A stretch of 64,000 nucleotides of DNA from Phyto melanocephala (GCA_941918925.1 OW799235.1:44794701-44858700); one strand, 5' to 3'. Positions 53,221 through 63,397 are shown, counted from the stretch's first letter. Numbers and translations are program-made. Notes: generated from the sequence alone by a model not told the origin.

Positions 53221-53728
53221 ATGATTTTTCGTGTATATTTTCAATTCAAAAATTCAAATAAACACATCAAAATTCTGGTATTTTCAAAAATCAAAAGTAC
53301 ATTTGATTCGAGAATTTTCTATTTGCCATGTATATTTTATAAGAAAAAAAACAAGCAAATTGTAACCCTAATTCTTCGGAAAAAAATATATAAAAAGCAA
53401 CAAATTTCCCAGGAAAAACCCCATATTAAAAATCGAATACTAAGGTGTTATACAGGTAGTTGTGACATGATTTTTGATGTATATTCTCAATTCAAAAAAT
53501 CAACTAGGTATTCACATCGAAAGTCTGGTATTTCCAAAAATAAAAAGTACATTTGATTCAAGAATTTGCTGTAAGCATGTATGTAGGTATATATGATGTA
53601 TATTTTATTAAAAAAAACACTACAAATTTTAACCCTGATTCTTAAAAAAAATATTTTTTTTTACAAATTTACAAGGAAAACCCGAATATTAAAAAAAGGT
53701 AGGTACACTTATACAGGTAGTGGTAACG
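53221..53728. repeat. Diverged tandem duplication of a roughly 250-bp unit
   Basis: ATGATTTTTCGTGTATATTT at 53221 and ATGATTTTTGATGTATATTC at 53468 begin two successive units. They share TCTGGTATTTCCAAAAAT, AAGTACATTTGATTC, AACCCTAATTC/AACCCTGATTC and end TATACAGGTAGTTGTGAC/TATACAGGTAGTGGTAAC. Confidence 0.8.
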
Positions 53729-54023
53729 CCTAGCTGACGAAAAAAACTCAATTGTCAAGCCATAAAAAAACGAAAAAGTTTTATTTATGTTCTCGTTCTT
53801 ATTATGGAGCATTTATTAAAAAAATATTTCAAATTTTCTTTTGAAATTAATTTCGTGTTCACACAGCAAGACTCGGATTTTAAATTTTTATTTCTCTAGC
53901 AAAATTCCTAGCGAATGAAGATAATTGCATATACATAAATCATTGTACCCTTTTCCATTCTCAAGTAGCAGTACTTCAATTGCAATAGAATAAGAAAATC
54001 AATAATACTGCCAGCAGCAAATA
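53729..54023. other. Anonymous intergenic sequence
   Basis: No supported feature. Confidence 0.5.
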
Positions 54024-54614
54024 AAACAAGTAACAGTGCTATATTCGGCCGTGCCGAATCTTATATACCCTTCACAACGTGTAGTCATGCAATAACAATT
54101 GTTTGTATCACCATTCATCTCATATCAAATACGTACATATGTATATACTGGTTAGAATATACTTATGTGGCATCGAATCCCAGCTGAGCCAAAAAAAAAT
54201 TTATTTTATTTTATTTAATATATTATTTATATTTTATTATTTTTTTTAAATTTTTTTAAAAAATTTTTTTAGAAAAATTTTTAATTGTGAAAAAAAACGA
54301 GGTGGTCGTGGTTTTTTGCTCATATCTCAGAAAGTTATGGGGCGATTGTGCTGAATTTCAATAGCGATTCATTCCTGAATATTTCCAAGAGATTGATACC
54401 ATGTACAGATCTGAGGAACATATAGTTGCTTCTAAAAGTTGATTTCAACCAACACACGGACAGACGGGCAGACGGTCAGGGCTTAATCGACTCCTCTATT
54501 CATAAGCTTTCAGAAAATATATACTTTATGGGGTCGGAAATGAAAATTGTAGAAATTACAAACGGAATGACAAAGCTATATATACCCTTGTGCACCACAG
54601 GTGAAGGGTATAAA
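54024..54614 (-). repeat. Repeat A, complete copy of about 590 bp
   Basis: Best reference for the family. Terminus AAAACAAGTAACAGTGC with hairpin ATTCGGC-CGT-GCCGAAT (54043-54059); CTTCACAACGTGTAGTCATG; a tRNA-like segment (TATACTGGTTAGA ... GGCATCGAATCCCAGC) at 54152-54190 with A-run; ACGAGGTGGTCGTGG; CACACGGACAGACGGGCAGA; CTTTATGGGGTCGG; and TTGTGCACCACAGGTGAAGG-GTATAAAA with a CACC/GGTG hairpin at the other end. Noncoding. Confidence 0.85.
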
Positions 54615-54899
54615 AAAAATATTTAAGATTGCTGCTAAAAATTGCATAGCACAAGCAAAACAATATATTCACAGCAAAACAAATGCATGTTTGAAATACT
54701 AGTTAAAAGAAGTTTGTCTAAGTGCTAATACAGCAGTAGTAGCAGCAATCTGACTTGAAATGAGAAAAAAATTTTGCGTAGTATTTTTCACTTGTGGTCT
54801 TCATATTTAATTAACTGTTTTATTTGTTTCATTGATGCGTATGTCTCTTTAGTATTTGTGCTTAGTGCTATCGGAATAGGACTTTTTAAATTAGTGACA

Positions 54900-55691
54900 T
54901 GTAGCAAAACTGCAACTTTTGGAAGAATCAATGAATAAGCGCCAATCTTCAGGATTATATTCATTTTGGGTTGTTAAAACCAAGCCGCGGATATCAGTAC
55001 AATACGCGATAGAATTATTCTCAATAGATTTAAAAAAAAATCGTAAATCGTTTATGGCGATTGATAGCCCGTATATTGGTACGCCTGGTGCTACAATATT
55101 AGCTCGTTTTAACTCTTCTGTCAAGAGAATGCTCTGTCTTTGAGATAATTTTAGACGCCGTACCATTATATCCAGACGATCTTGCGTGATTTCATTGTAA
55201 CTGCTTGGAACCGTGATGAATGACGGTTGATACATTTAAGTAGCTGGTCCACCCGCTTTAACATAATGAATTATTGAAGGAATATGTTCTGTTGGTATTT
55301 GGCTATCCGGAACAGGAATTTCATCAGAATGTGGCAGCGGAAATCGAGCATATTCTGTTTCAGTATAAGATATATGTAATTTTTCTTCTGTTCATACCCG
55401 CTGCATAATTTATGCACGCATAACACTCATCTTCAACATGAACTATGGAATCTCTCCAAATCATTGGAACACCAAATGGCATGGCGTCTCCATTTTCCCC
55501 CCACTTATTTAAATGGTAAATGCAGTATGCACACACTGTTGATGGTGTCCAACTCTTACAATATATAACACTTAAAAAATATATGATTTATACAAGGTAC
55601 TTGTTTCAATAGTGATTTTACGGAGGCTTGGCATATTTTTATATTTCCCACACACATAACAAAAGTAATTAAACTTTTTATACGTCTCCAT
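54900..55691 (-). pseudogene. Cys-rich transposon-like gene family, broken copy 2
   Basis: The ATG at 55691 opens METYKKFNYFCYVCGKYKN, which stops after about 38 codons. Shifted frames then give SWTPSTVCAYCIYHLNKWG, AMPFGVPMIWRDSIV, ECYACINYAAG, YARFPLPHSDEIPVPDS and, from 55235, MYQPSFITVPSSYNEI, RLDIMVRRLKLSQRQS, NIVAPGVPIYGLS and DWRLFIDSSK. The order and spacing match copy 1. At least three frame breaks are present. The FIDSSK run extends beyond what copy 1 retains, so the full protein was longer. I recall a similar C-terminal motif in long arthropod repeat-derived proteins but cannot verify that here. Confidence 0.75.
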
Positions 55692-56810
55692 CTTAGATAT
55701 TTCAATATAACTGATTTGACACAAGACTGTCAAAGGCTTCAAACTTCACTAATCACTTTCGCAAGCACTTTCCATATGACAGTGTACTGTAATTTTTTTT
55801 AATCAAAGTACCTTCATGACCATATTTTGTAAAAAAAAAACCAGGACGAATAATATTTCTACCTGTTCCAGGTATAACACCAATTTATGTGGTTTTGTAA
55901 GCACAATAAAATACGAAGATGTAAGCATTTATGACTTTATTTCTTAATCTAAGAATTTTTAAATCGATAACTCCACTTCTTAGGGGAGCTCCCATACAAA
56001 TATTGCGTTTTATGAAATTCTTAAATTAATTAAAATTTTTTGACTTTTGAGAATAAAATCAAAAGTTGATCACAGATTTTAATTATTTATAGCTTGTTTT
56101 ATTTGCAGCTTTGTTTTTTATATGTCTGCAAAAAATTAGAAGCCTAGCTGCATTTTTTTAATTTTTTATAAATTTTTAAAAAACAAAAATTTCGAAATTT
56201 TGATAAAACAATTAATATCAAAAAAAAAAAAAATATGTTTCTAAAACGACTGTGGATATTAGAAACAAATTTTACTTTTTTTAAAGAAAATTTTATTGCG
56301 GAATTTCGGTTTTTCAATAAGCCAAAGCGTTTTTGAGTTACGCGAACATAAGTTGTGCAACCTCCTCAATTTTTGAAATAACGGTATATCTCGAAAACCA
56401 GAGCCAATCTTAAAAAACCGTGGGCACCACTGGATTCAGCGTAGCCGAATTATGTTAAAACGCCAGATGTCCGGCTTGTCTGTTTTTTCAACTAGCATAG
56501 TGTTATTATTAATTTTTAAATCTAATACCACAACAAATTTTCTAATTTTTGTGTAATTCACTGTTCTTCATATAAATGCTCTTTTTTAATTGTTGTACCA
56601 ACAGTTATAAGAAAATATTTGTGGTACAATTGTTATTTCAGCACAAGAAAACAAATACATTTCACACTTAATGCAAAACAATAACCCTGAAGGAAATAAA
56701 ATAATCAGTTTATAAAAAACACTAACTATAAACTAACTATTCTGCAAATGACTACAAATTGGTTTAAATATCATGCAGATATCAACCAAACATATTGCAT
56801 AGAAGTACAA
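55692..56810. other. Anonymous region upstream of the transposase
   Basis: AT-rich, several poly-A/T runs. A GTGGTACAATTG / TTGTTGTACCAAC pair near 56592-56640 is weakly inverted. The 5' part of the transposase gene would be expected here, but no coding frame was recognised. Confidence 0.4.
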
Positions 56811-56813
56811 GTA

Positions 56814-57900
56814 AGAAATAAAAAAAATTAGTAAATTAAAAAATAGTGATTTTGCATGCAGAAAATATTTAGGACACCACAAAAAAAATTTTCATGAAGA
56901 AAAAAGTCCATTTGAAAAATTAAACTTAGGAATGGTTAGTCAGGTGCCACTCGATCCGATGCATCTCGTTGACCTAGGAGTAATGAGAAAGTTTCTTATT
57001 CGGATTATTACAAATAAATGTATTTTTAAAATAACTGAAGATACTAAAAATAACATTTCTGATCATTTAAATGGCCTTAAAAAAAATATTCCTAAGGATT
57101 TTTCTCGCTCTCCCAGAGGATTAGATGAAATATTTCATTGGAAGGCATATGAGTTCAGGCAGTTCTTACTGAATACAGGAATTGTTGTTCTTAAAGATCG
57201 AGTGCATGAAGATTTGTACTACGAATTTTTGCTACTTCACTGTGCTTGTAGATTGCTTTCATGTCCTAAAACATACCAAAGAAATTCACAAAACGCCCAA
57301 ATTCTACTTGAACTTTTTGTTGAAAATTTTCCGAAAATTTTCGGGCAGAATAGCGTGACTTACAATATACATGGTTTGTTGCATCTGAGCGAATGTGTTC
57401 AAAGATTTGGTCCACTAAGAAACTTCTCAGGATATCCGTTTGAAAACTACCTTCAAACTTTGAAGAAATATGTCAAAAAACCATCGAAAATTTTGCAACA
57501 AATATCTAAAAATTTGAAATTTGAAAATATGATTGTTAAAGAGAAGGAAGAAATGTTCAATCAAAAACGTAATGAAATACTTAGTCTTACAACAAAGCAA
57601 TACTTTTTTTCCAAAAAGGCTCCTGATAATTTATGTGCCATTCACCCATTTATTCCTATTTTAATAACAGGTTTTATTGAGACTGGGGTAGGGTTTATTG
57701 TAGGAAAAAAATTTAAATCAATCGAAAGCTATTTCAGTGAGCCATTTGATTCGTTTTCAATTTTGGGAACGTGTGTTGTTGATCCGAGCTGCCTGGGCGA
57801 TGCAGAAATATTTGAACAAAACAAAATTGAATGTAAGCTTATTGGTTTAAATAGTGGGAATAAAATTGTTTTGCTTCCATTATTGCACGGGTGCTATTAA
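56814..57900 (+). CDS. C-terminal half of a CACTA/EnSpm-like (DUF4218-type) transposase
   Basis: The frame is open from 56814, upstream of the first ATG at 56932. It reads FACRKYLGHHKKNFHEEKSP, FEKLNLGMVSQVPLDPMHLV, DLGVMRKFL, FSRSPRGLDEIFHWKAYEFR, QFLLNTGIVVLKD, YYEFLLLHCACRLLSC, NSVTYNIHGLLHLSECVQ and FGPLRNFSGYPFENYLQTLK. The chain D-x-MHL-x-x-LG, WKAxExRxFLL, N-x-HxLLHL and GPLxxFSxxPFEN is the DUF4218-like C-terminal region of EnSpm/CACTA-type transposases. The N-terminal catalytic half is missing, so the copy is 5'-truncated or has upstream exons I cannot see. The superfamily assignment is moderately sure. Confidence 0.7.
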
Positions 57901-58031
57901 AATGAAATAATTAACAAAAATATAAATATACATATATATATGTATATAAATATAAATAAATTATTAAAATATCGAAAACTAAAAAAACGTAAAAATTAAA
58001 GCAATAAAAATCTATTTATATACTAGCAATT

Positions 58032-58800
58032 ATGAAGCGCATTAATTTGAGAACTATTGGTAAGTATCTTGCAAAATCGTAAAAATATACTAATCACTTA
58101 TATCGTATTTTAATAGAAAACGAAAAAGAAAATGATGAGAAAGCGCCTTGCCAATGTTCAGTTGAAGTTTTGAAGCAATTCGATGCGAAATTTTCAGAAA
58201 TGACAGGTAGGATGAAAATATTTATTATTTACAAAAATATTAAAAAATATCATATAAAAATTCACATATATTTCTAGTCGGAATTAAGGAGCTCAAAGAG
58301 ATAATTCAAACCCAAAATGAAACTATAATGGCAGCATTGTCTGCCCAAAAAGTAGTGACCGAAAGCCTTGTCCGTCAGGAAAAAAACAATGTGGCAATTA
58401 AGAATGTTTTTCCAATAAAAACCCTTCAGGAGTTGAAAGCGTTCAATGACGTTTTAATTGATGAAAATAAACAAATTTATGTGAGTTCTTATTTTTCTCT
58501 AATTTTACCATTTTCCAAATTTTCGTGGCTTTTTTCCAGACTAATGCAATGAAAATTTCCCTCAAAGGGAAATTGCCAAAAACGTTAACGACAATTCTGT
58601 CTATGCAACTGATTCTCGCGATAAATATTGATGGCACTCATGGCAAAAAGCGCTTGAAGGATTATGAAAAAGTTTTTGATGCATTGACGGATGCGGTTCG
58701 GCCTCTCTGTGATGACCCAGACAAAGAAATACGTAATGCCTTAGCTGTTATTAAAAAACGTCATTTTCATAACGTTTGTGTTGAAAAAAAAAGAAACTAA
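58032..58800 (+). CDS. Four-exon DUF4806-like gene, 193 aa
   Basis: Exons 58032-58059, 58117-58206, 58278-58480 and 58540-58800, all with GT/AG borders and consistent phases (28+90+203 nt = 107 codons, then 87 codons including stop). The protein reads MKRINLRTIGENEKENDEK..., a predicted coiled coil (VGIKELKEIIQTQNETIMAA), then NVFPIKTLQELKAFNDVL, ISLKGKLPKTLTTILSMQL, AINIDGTHGKKRLKDYEK, ending in basic residues. The FPIxTxxELxxxxxxL ... LTxIL ... DGTxGKxxLK pattern matches DUF4806, a domain of unknown function in insect, often transposon-linked, proteins. It lies 130 bp after the transposase in the same direction. The frame is intact. Confidence 0.75.
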
Positions 58801-58992
58801 ATAATTTTAATACTTAATATAATATTATCTATAAGCATTACAAACTTTCATATGTCCTATATGTATACATATATCATCTTATTTGTTTTCATTACTTATA
58901 TATATGTATGTATTTCTTCTTACTTGTTACAGCCATGAAATTTTTTAAAAGATGCCTTATTTTATATATAATTAATTCTGTATATATGTATG

Positions 58993-58994
<2 letters not shown>

Positions 58995-59058
<64 letters not shown>
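58995..59058. repeat. AT dinucleotide microsatellite
   Basis: Uninterrupted TA repeat of about 30 units. Confidence 0.95.
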
Positions 59059-59060
<2 letters not shown>

Positions 59061-59495
59061 AAAAAAGGAATTAAAATTAAACTGTTTTTTTTTTTGAAAA
59101 AGTGGTTTTTAAATTATTTAGAACAGACCGACTATTACATTAACTAACTACAAATCGGTTGGAAAATAAGTATTTAGTAGTCAATTAAATAATCATGCAT
59201 AGATAACCAATTGACTACTGCCTATGACATGCCCATGTTAAAATAGTGAGTCGGCGACAAGGAAAAAAGTCACTTAAAACACTAGATGTGGTTACTAAAA
59301 AACCAGTTTGAAGTTACTTACAAATGTGTTTGATTTCCTACAGGGAAACAACAATAATTGTTTATAAGAGTAGTTTGAGTAAGCAATAGAGAAACCATAC
59401 AATATCTGTTACACTCATTCTCTCATTTATACCAAAAATAACAAGTATGCACCATGGTATATTTGTTTTTGCAATACTTTCAGTTCTACTCATGC
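59059..59495. other. Anonymous sequence with a small inverted repeat
   Basis: TAGTAGTCAATTAAATAATC at 59177 and AATTGACTACT at 59208 form a short inverted pair. No gene is seen. Confidence 0.4.
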
Positions 59496-59504
59496 ATGTC
59501 TTTA

Positions 59505-59601
59505 GTTTGTATGTATGCATGTATGTATGCATGTATATATGCATGGATGTATGCATGTATATATGTATGCATGTATGCATGTATGTATGTATGTATGTAT
59601 C
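59505..59601. repeat. ATGT/ATGC tetranucleotide microsatellite
   Basis: Interrupted TATGTATGCATG-type repeats. This gives a meaningless plus-strand frame rich in Cys/Met/Tyr. Confidence 0.95.
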
Positions 59602-59805
59602 TGTTGTTGTTATGAGCAAAAAAACGAAGTGGTCGTGGTTTTTTGATCATATCTCAGTTGTTTATGTACCGATATTTCTGATTTTCAATAACGATCTACT
59701 CCCGAATATTTCTAATGTTTTAATACCTCAACCGGGCCCAGGCGATGTCGGGGGCTTCAAAAAGTTGATTTCAACATACACACGGACAGTCTGACAGAGC
59801 TCAAC
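59602..59805 (+). repeat. Repeat A, middle portion
   Basis: ACGAAGTGGTCGTGG to ACACACGGACAGTCTGACAG, truncated before the TTTATGGGGTCGG block. Confidence 0.75.
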
Positions 59806-60405
59806 ACGTTGAGTGCCGTCATACAAAATAAAAATATATTAGTAAAGTGCCAATATATAATAACAGGGGTAAATTAATATTTTAGTGATACAAAATTAAT
59901 TGGCGAAAATCGTTTTTTGTATATGTGTGTTATTTGTACCGTTTTGTACATACATACATCTCTATCTAAGGTACAGTCCCTACTAGCATAAAATGGATGT
60001 AAATTCCTTTTATGGGAAGCGTCAAAGAACTGATGACATTAAAGACGATAATAATGATTTTGAACCGTCCAGCTCTTTGCCTGGACTGTTTAATCAGACT
60101 CATTAGATGCTTTTTTACTTATTGAATATGAAGTTCGTTTTTTTATTATATGCAAGCTAAAAGTGAAATTATATATTATTTTCTTATTTTATTTATTAAA
60201 TTTTGAATTATTGAAGTTGTTACGTTGTAATAAAATTATAATTTTTTGTTCCTATCTAATTCATGTAAAATAAAAGATACGGTGAAAATCCTCAAAACTA
60301 AAAAAAATGATTTCTTCTGGGTGCCATAATATAATACTTATTCGTATTACTGTAGTGTCGCAGAAAATATATTGAATTGAATTCACAAGTAACTGTGCAC
60401 CGCCG
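59806..60405. other. Anonymous flank of the Transib element
   Basis: A 38-codon frame at about 59992-60108 (MDVNSFYGKRQRTDDIKDDN...) is too short to assign. The sequence just before the Transib end is CGCCG (60401-60405). Confidence 0.4.
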
Positions 60406-60444
60406 CACAGTGGCGCCTTTTGACTTTTTTCGTTGCAAAAATCA
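60406..60444 (-). promoter_or_regulatory. Transib terminus resembling a V(D)J 23-RSS
   Basis: Read inward on the plus strand: CACAGTG (60406-60412), exactly the V(D)J heptamer consensus; a 23-nt spacer (60413-60435); then CAAAAATCA (60436-60444), close to the nonamer ACAAAAACC. This is the site the transposase would bind and cut. Similarity of Transib ends to 23-RSS is known for the superfamily. Confidence 0.8.
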
Positions 60445-60891
60445 AAACTTTTGAAATAATTAAGATATTTTAAAGATTTAAAAAGATATTGACAGAGGAC
60501 ACTTAAGGCTTCAAAATAATGTTTACAAAGTACTGCTAGAGGTACAGGGTGCTCCAAAAATAGGATAATTTTTCCAGTTAAATATTAATATGTTTTTTTA
60601 AATATAAGTTTTTTATTTGTATCGCAAAAACACATTTTTATATACTTTTAATATTTAAATCTAAATAAATTTATATTAAGTAACTAGTTTAACCCGGTGC
60701 GCTTTACAATGCACATTGTTCAAATCCGAAAGTTTAGAAAAAAGCAATCTAATATAACATGTTAAACCAATATTAAATTTTTTTGTTTCTATTGCAGAAA
60801 CATATTTTCAAATTATTTTTAATATTTATGCTATAGATATAATGTTATTTAGTTTATATTTTACTTAGCTAGAATAATTGGTTTTTATGAG
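60445..60891. other. Transib 3' noncoding region
   Basis: AT-rich stretch between the terminus and the transposase stop. No other feature. Confidence 0.6.
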
Positions 60892-62184
60892 TTAGTTCTC
60901 TTTAAAATAGTTATCAACATTGGGAGCGTTATCTAATAGATTTAACATATCGGGGCTATAATTATATTCTTCCAAATCCTTTTGAGATTTTACATGTCTT
61001 CGTGATGAAATTAGTGGGTCTGAAGCGGCCGCCAACATATTAAAAAGGTCCGCATTCTGTCTAATCCGTGAAATTTTGCAAGTATTCGTGTATCTAAATT
61101 TTTTGTAGTCTTTGTTTTTGCATTCCTGGGCTTCTTCTGACAACTCTCCAATCGGTAAGCATTGATATTCAATTAAACTTTTACCATGAGCCAAAATCTT
61201 ATGAACCGTAAGAGTAAGTTTCTTCTCAGGGTACATTTGAGCTAAAAGTTGGGCAGTTTTTGATGCATAATCATCAAACTTTGGGCCATTTACCATTTCT
61301 CTAGAGTTTATAACATTTAGGATAACTGCCAACCTTTTTATAATATTATTATCGACCCCAGTAATTCGGGCTGTTACCTCATCATTTTCAAAAAATGCTA
61401 TAGACATATTACCATCGCTAGTATTTCCATACCCCTGCTTTGGGCAGTCTACTTTCAGCCCAAGCTTCTTATGAAATTAATTTTGTATAATTTTTTTTCG
61501 AGCAGATAGTTTTTCTTTTTGTGTTGCGTTCATATCAAAACATTCATTTTCACGCGAAATTGTATACGCTAGTTTTAAAATAAACTCCATGCACCTAATT
61601 CTGGCATGTAATGGAGAAATTCCATATTCATAATTTTGCTCATTACTTGAGTCATAAAAATTTTGAAAGTCTTTCTGTGACTTTTTGCAAATTGCACACT
61701 TTAAAGTTGACGAGGTATCTGTTATTACATTTAAGACTTTACCATCAATCATTGTAAGAAAAAATGTATAATCAATCGAAACACTTTTTCCATTCTTTAT
61801 TTCAACAACAGAAGGCTTTAGTTCCGAAATTTGCTTTTTTATATCGTTTACTGTGGATTTGATTATTTCTGAAGACTCCTTTTCATATTGAAAAAATATC
61901 GGACGACAAAAATGAACTGATGATGGGCGAGGATTTTTCCAATGCTCAGCGCTTTCACTTCTCAGTCGTAAAGGAACTACAGAAGCCATAAACATATTTG
62001 TATCTGTAATAGTTGTGTCATTTGTCGATATTGTTTGTTTGTAAGCACTTTGACCGGATGATCCATCACATCCCCACTTATTTATCAATGTAAGCATATC
62101 TGGAAGTGATACTGCTTTCTCCTCAGGCAAACTTTGAATAAGGCGTTTGGCTGTATGATCCATTAAGTCTTGCAGTTTTACCTC
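60892..62184 (-). pseudogene. Transib transposase, catalytic core
   Basis: From EVKLQDLMDHTAKRL at the non-LTR junction the frame continues to 60892 with a single in-frame TAA (61479-61477), read as KKIIQN-stop-FHKKLGLKVDCPKQGYGN. Motifs: KWGCDGSSGQSAYKQT (first Asp, codon about 62067), VVPLRL, PRPSSVHFCRPIFFQYEKES, CAICKKSQKDF, PLHARIRCMEF, GNTSDGNMSIAFFEN (second Asp), LTVHKILAHGKSLIEYQCLP and IGELSEEAQECKNKD (third, Glu), RYTNTCKISRIRQN and AAASDPLISSRR. The order CDG ... D ... HKILxH ... E matches Transib and, distantly, the RAG1 core. All three catalytic acids are present; one nonsense codon and the insertion disable it. Confidence 0.9.
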
Positions 62185-63397
62185 AGGTAAAATATGAAGC
62201 GGCCTTAGCTGCCACAAGATTAATGGCAATAGATGAGTGGCTTATAAGAGAACATAAGACCAGATACCAAAGAATAACGGATATCTTACCGATGGGAAAT
62301 ATTACAGAATTAACATGTGATAAAATCCCGATGAGATATGAGAATATTAACTGCATCACCATTATACCGGAAGAGAGAGAATGGGATGAGATAATCAGGA
62401 TGGGAAACACCCACGGAATCGATCTTTACACAGACGGTTCAAAGATTGGTGACCAAACTGGAATGGGCTTATACGACATAAGCCGAAATAGAGGCAAATA
62501 CTTCCGTCTACCAGATCACAACACTATTTTTCAGGCTGAGATCATGGCGATTACGGAAGGAATTAAATGGATAAAGGAAACGAATAGCGAAACTCCGATT
62601 CGTATCTTTACGGATAGCCAATCAGTGATTAAGACATTGAGAAAGGAGAAAGTTGAATCCCGGAACGTTTTGCAATGCAAGAGTGAGATAAACTCATATG
62701 CAAATTGTGAACATCTGGAGATAATATGGATACCAAGCCATCACGGGCTGATCGGAAACGAGAAAGCCGACAAATTATCCAAAATGGGAGCTCTTTTGAG
62801 TACTATAACTTTGGAGAACGCCAAACCCCTTAAACGATTTAAGGATGAACTTAAACGTTGGGCAATGGAAGAACATGTCAGAAAATGGCAAAACACTGAT
62901 GTCGGTAAGGTGACAAGAACACTCTGGGGTGACCCAAATCTTGGGAAGTCAAAGGAGATTCTGAGACTAAGTAGACCTACACTTGGGAAATTAACCGGTG
63001 TAATTACAGGTCATACGGAGTTGAGAACTCATCTAGCTCGCATGGGATTATCTGAGGAGACGACATGTAGAGCTTGCGAGGAAGAGGATGAGACCCTGGT
63101 ACACTACCTCTGTCATTGTCCTGCGTTTGGGCATATTAGGCGCGAAAATTTTACAGTGGATAATATGCCGAACTTGGAATACCTGGGGAACTCGAACTGG
63201 AGATCCATAAGGCGTTACATTGAGGGGACTGGTTTCTTGGACTAGTCCGTTATTTATGGGAAATTATGTTAATGGTTTTTTGTTTGGGAATTCCGTTTTC
63301 CACATGGAGCGCACAACATGCCAACTGGGCATAGGTGTATACCTGTCATGGGTTTGGGCTTTTATACCCCTCCTTTTCAACCTAACCTAACCTAACC
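62185..63397 (+). mobile_element. 5'-truncated R1/LOA-like non-LTR insertion
   Basis: The 8-bp direct repeat TTTACCTC flanks it (62177-62184 and 63398-63405). The 5' end starts abruptly inside the coding frame, and the 3' end is CCTTTTCAACC(TAACC)n. Truncation and target duplication are typical of target-primed reverse transcription. It splits the Transib transposase between EVK and LQD. A more decayed relative lies at 34010-34930. Confidence 0.88.
62187..63245 (+). CDS. RNase H and C-terminal domain of the non-LTR ORF2
   Basis: The frame is open from the insertion boundary (VKYEAALAATRLM) to TAG at 63243. RNase H: GIDLYTDGSKIGDQTGMGLY (Asp), TIFQAEIMAITEGIKWI (Glu), IRIFTDSQSVIKTL (Asp), IIWIPSHHGLIGNEKADKL (His, Asp). 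After a linker come LTGVITGHTELRTHLARMGL and the Cys/His motif CRACEEEDETLVHYLCHCPAF of R1/LOA/I-type ORF2 ends. RT and endonuclease are absent through truncation. No internal lesion was seen, so the insertion looks fairly recent. The first ATG at 62223 has no significance. Confidence 0.88.
   Translation, partial: VKYEAALAATRLMAIDEWLIREHKTRYQRITDILPMGNITELTCDKIPMRYENINCITIIPEEREWDEIIRMGNTHGIDLYTDGSKIGDQTGMGLYDISRNRGKYFRLPDHNTIFQAEIMAITEGIKWIKETNSETPIRIFTDSQSVIKTLRKEKVESRNVLQCKSEINSYANCEHLEIIWIPSHHGLIGNEKADKLSKMGALLSTITLENAKPLKRFKDELKRWAMEEHVRKWQNTDVGKVTRTLWGDPNLGKSKEILRLSRPTLGKLTGVITGHTELRTHLARMGLSEETTCRACEEEDETLVHYLCHCPAFGHIRRENFTVDNMPNLEYLGNSNWRSIRRYIEGTGFLD

Noticed and set aside
54150..54195. 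tRNA gene with GGCATCGAATCCC
   Set aside because: It is part of a dispersed repeat with an A-run directly after it, so it is SINE-like, not a functional tRNA.
59362..59794. Frames rich in Met/His/Tyr/Cys on both strands
   Set aside because: They are products of the ATGT/ATGC microsatellite.
59992..60108. piggyBac N-terminus (38-codon frame MDVNSFYGKR...)
   Set aside because: Too short, no downstream transposase and no TTAA-flanked ends were found.
63380..63397. Telomeric TTAGG array
   Set aside because: Only three to four units, at the 3' end of a non-LTR insertion flanked by a target duplication.
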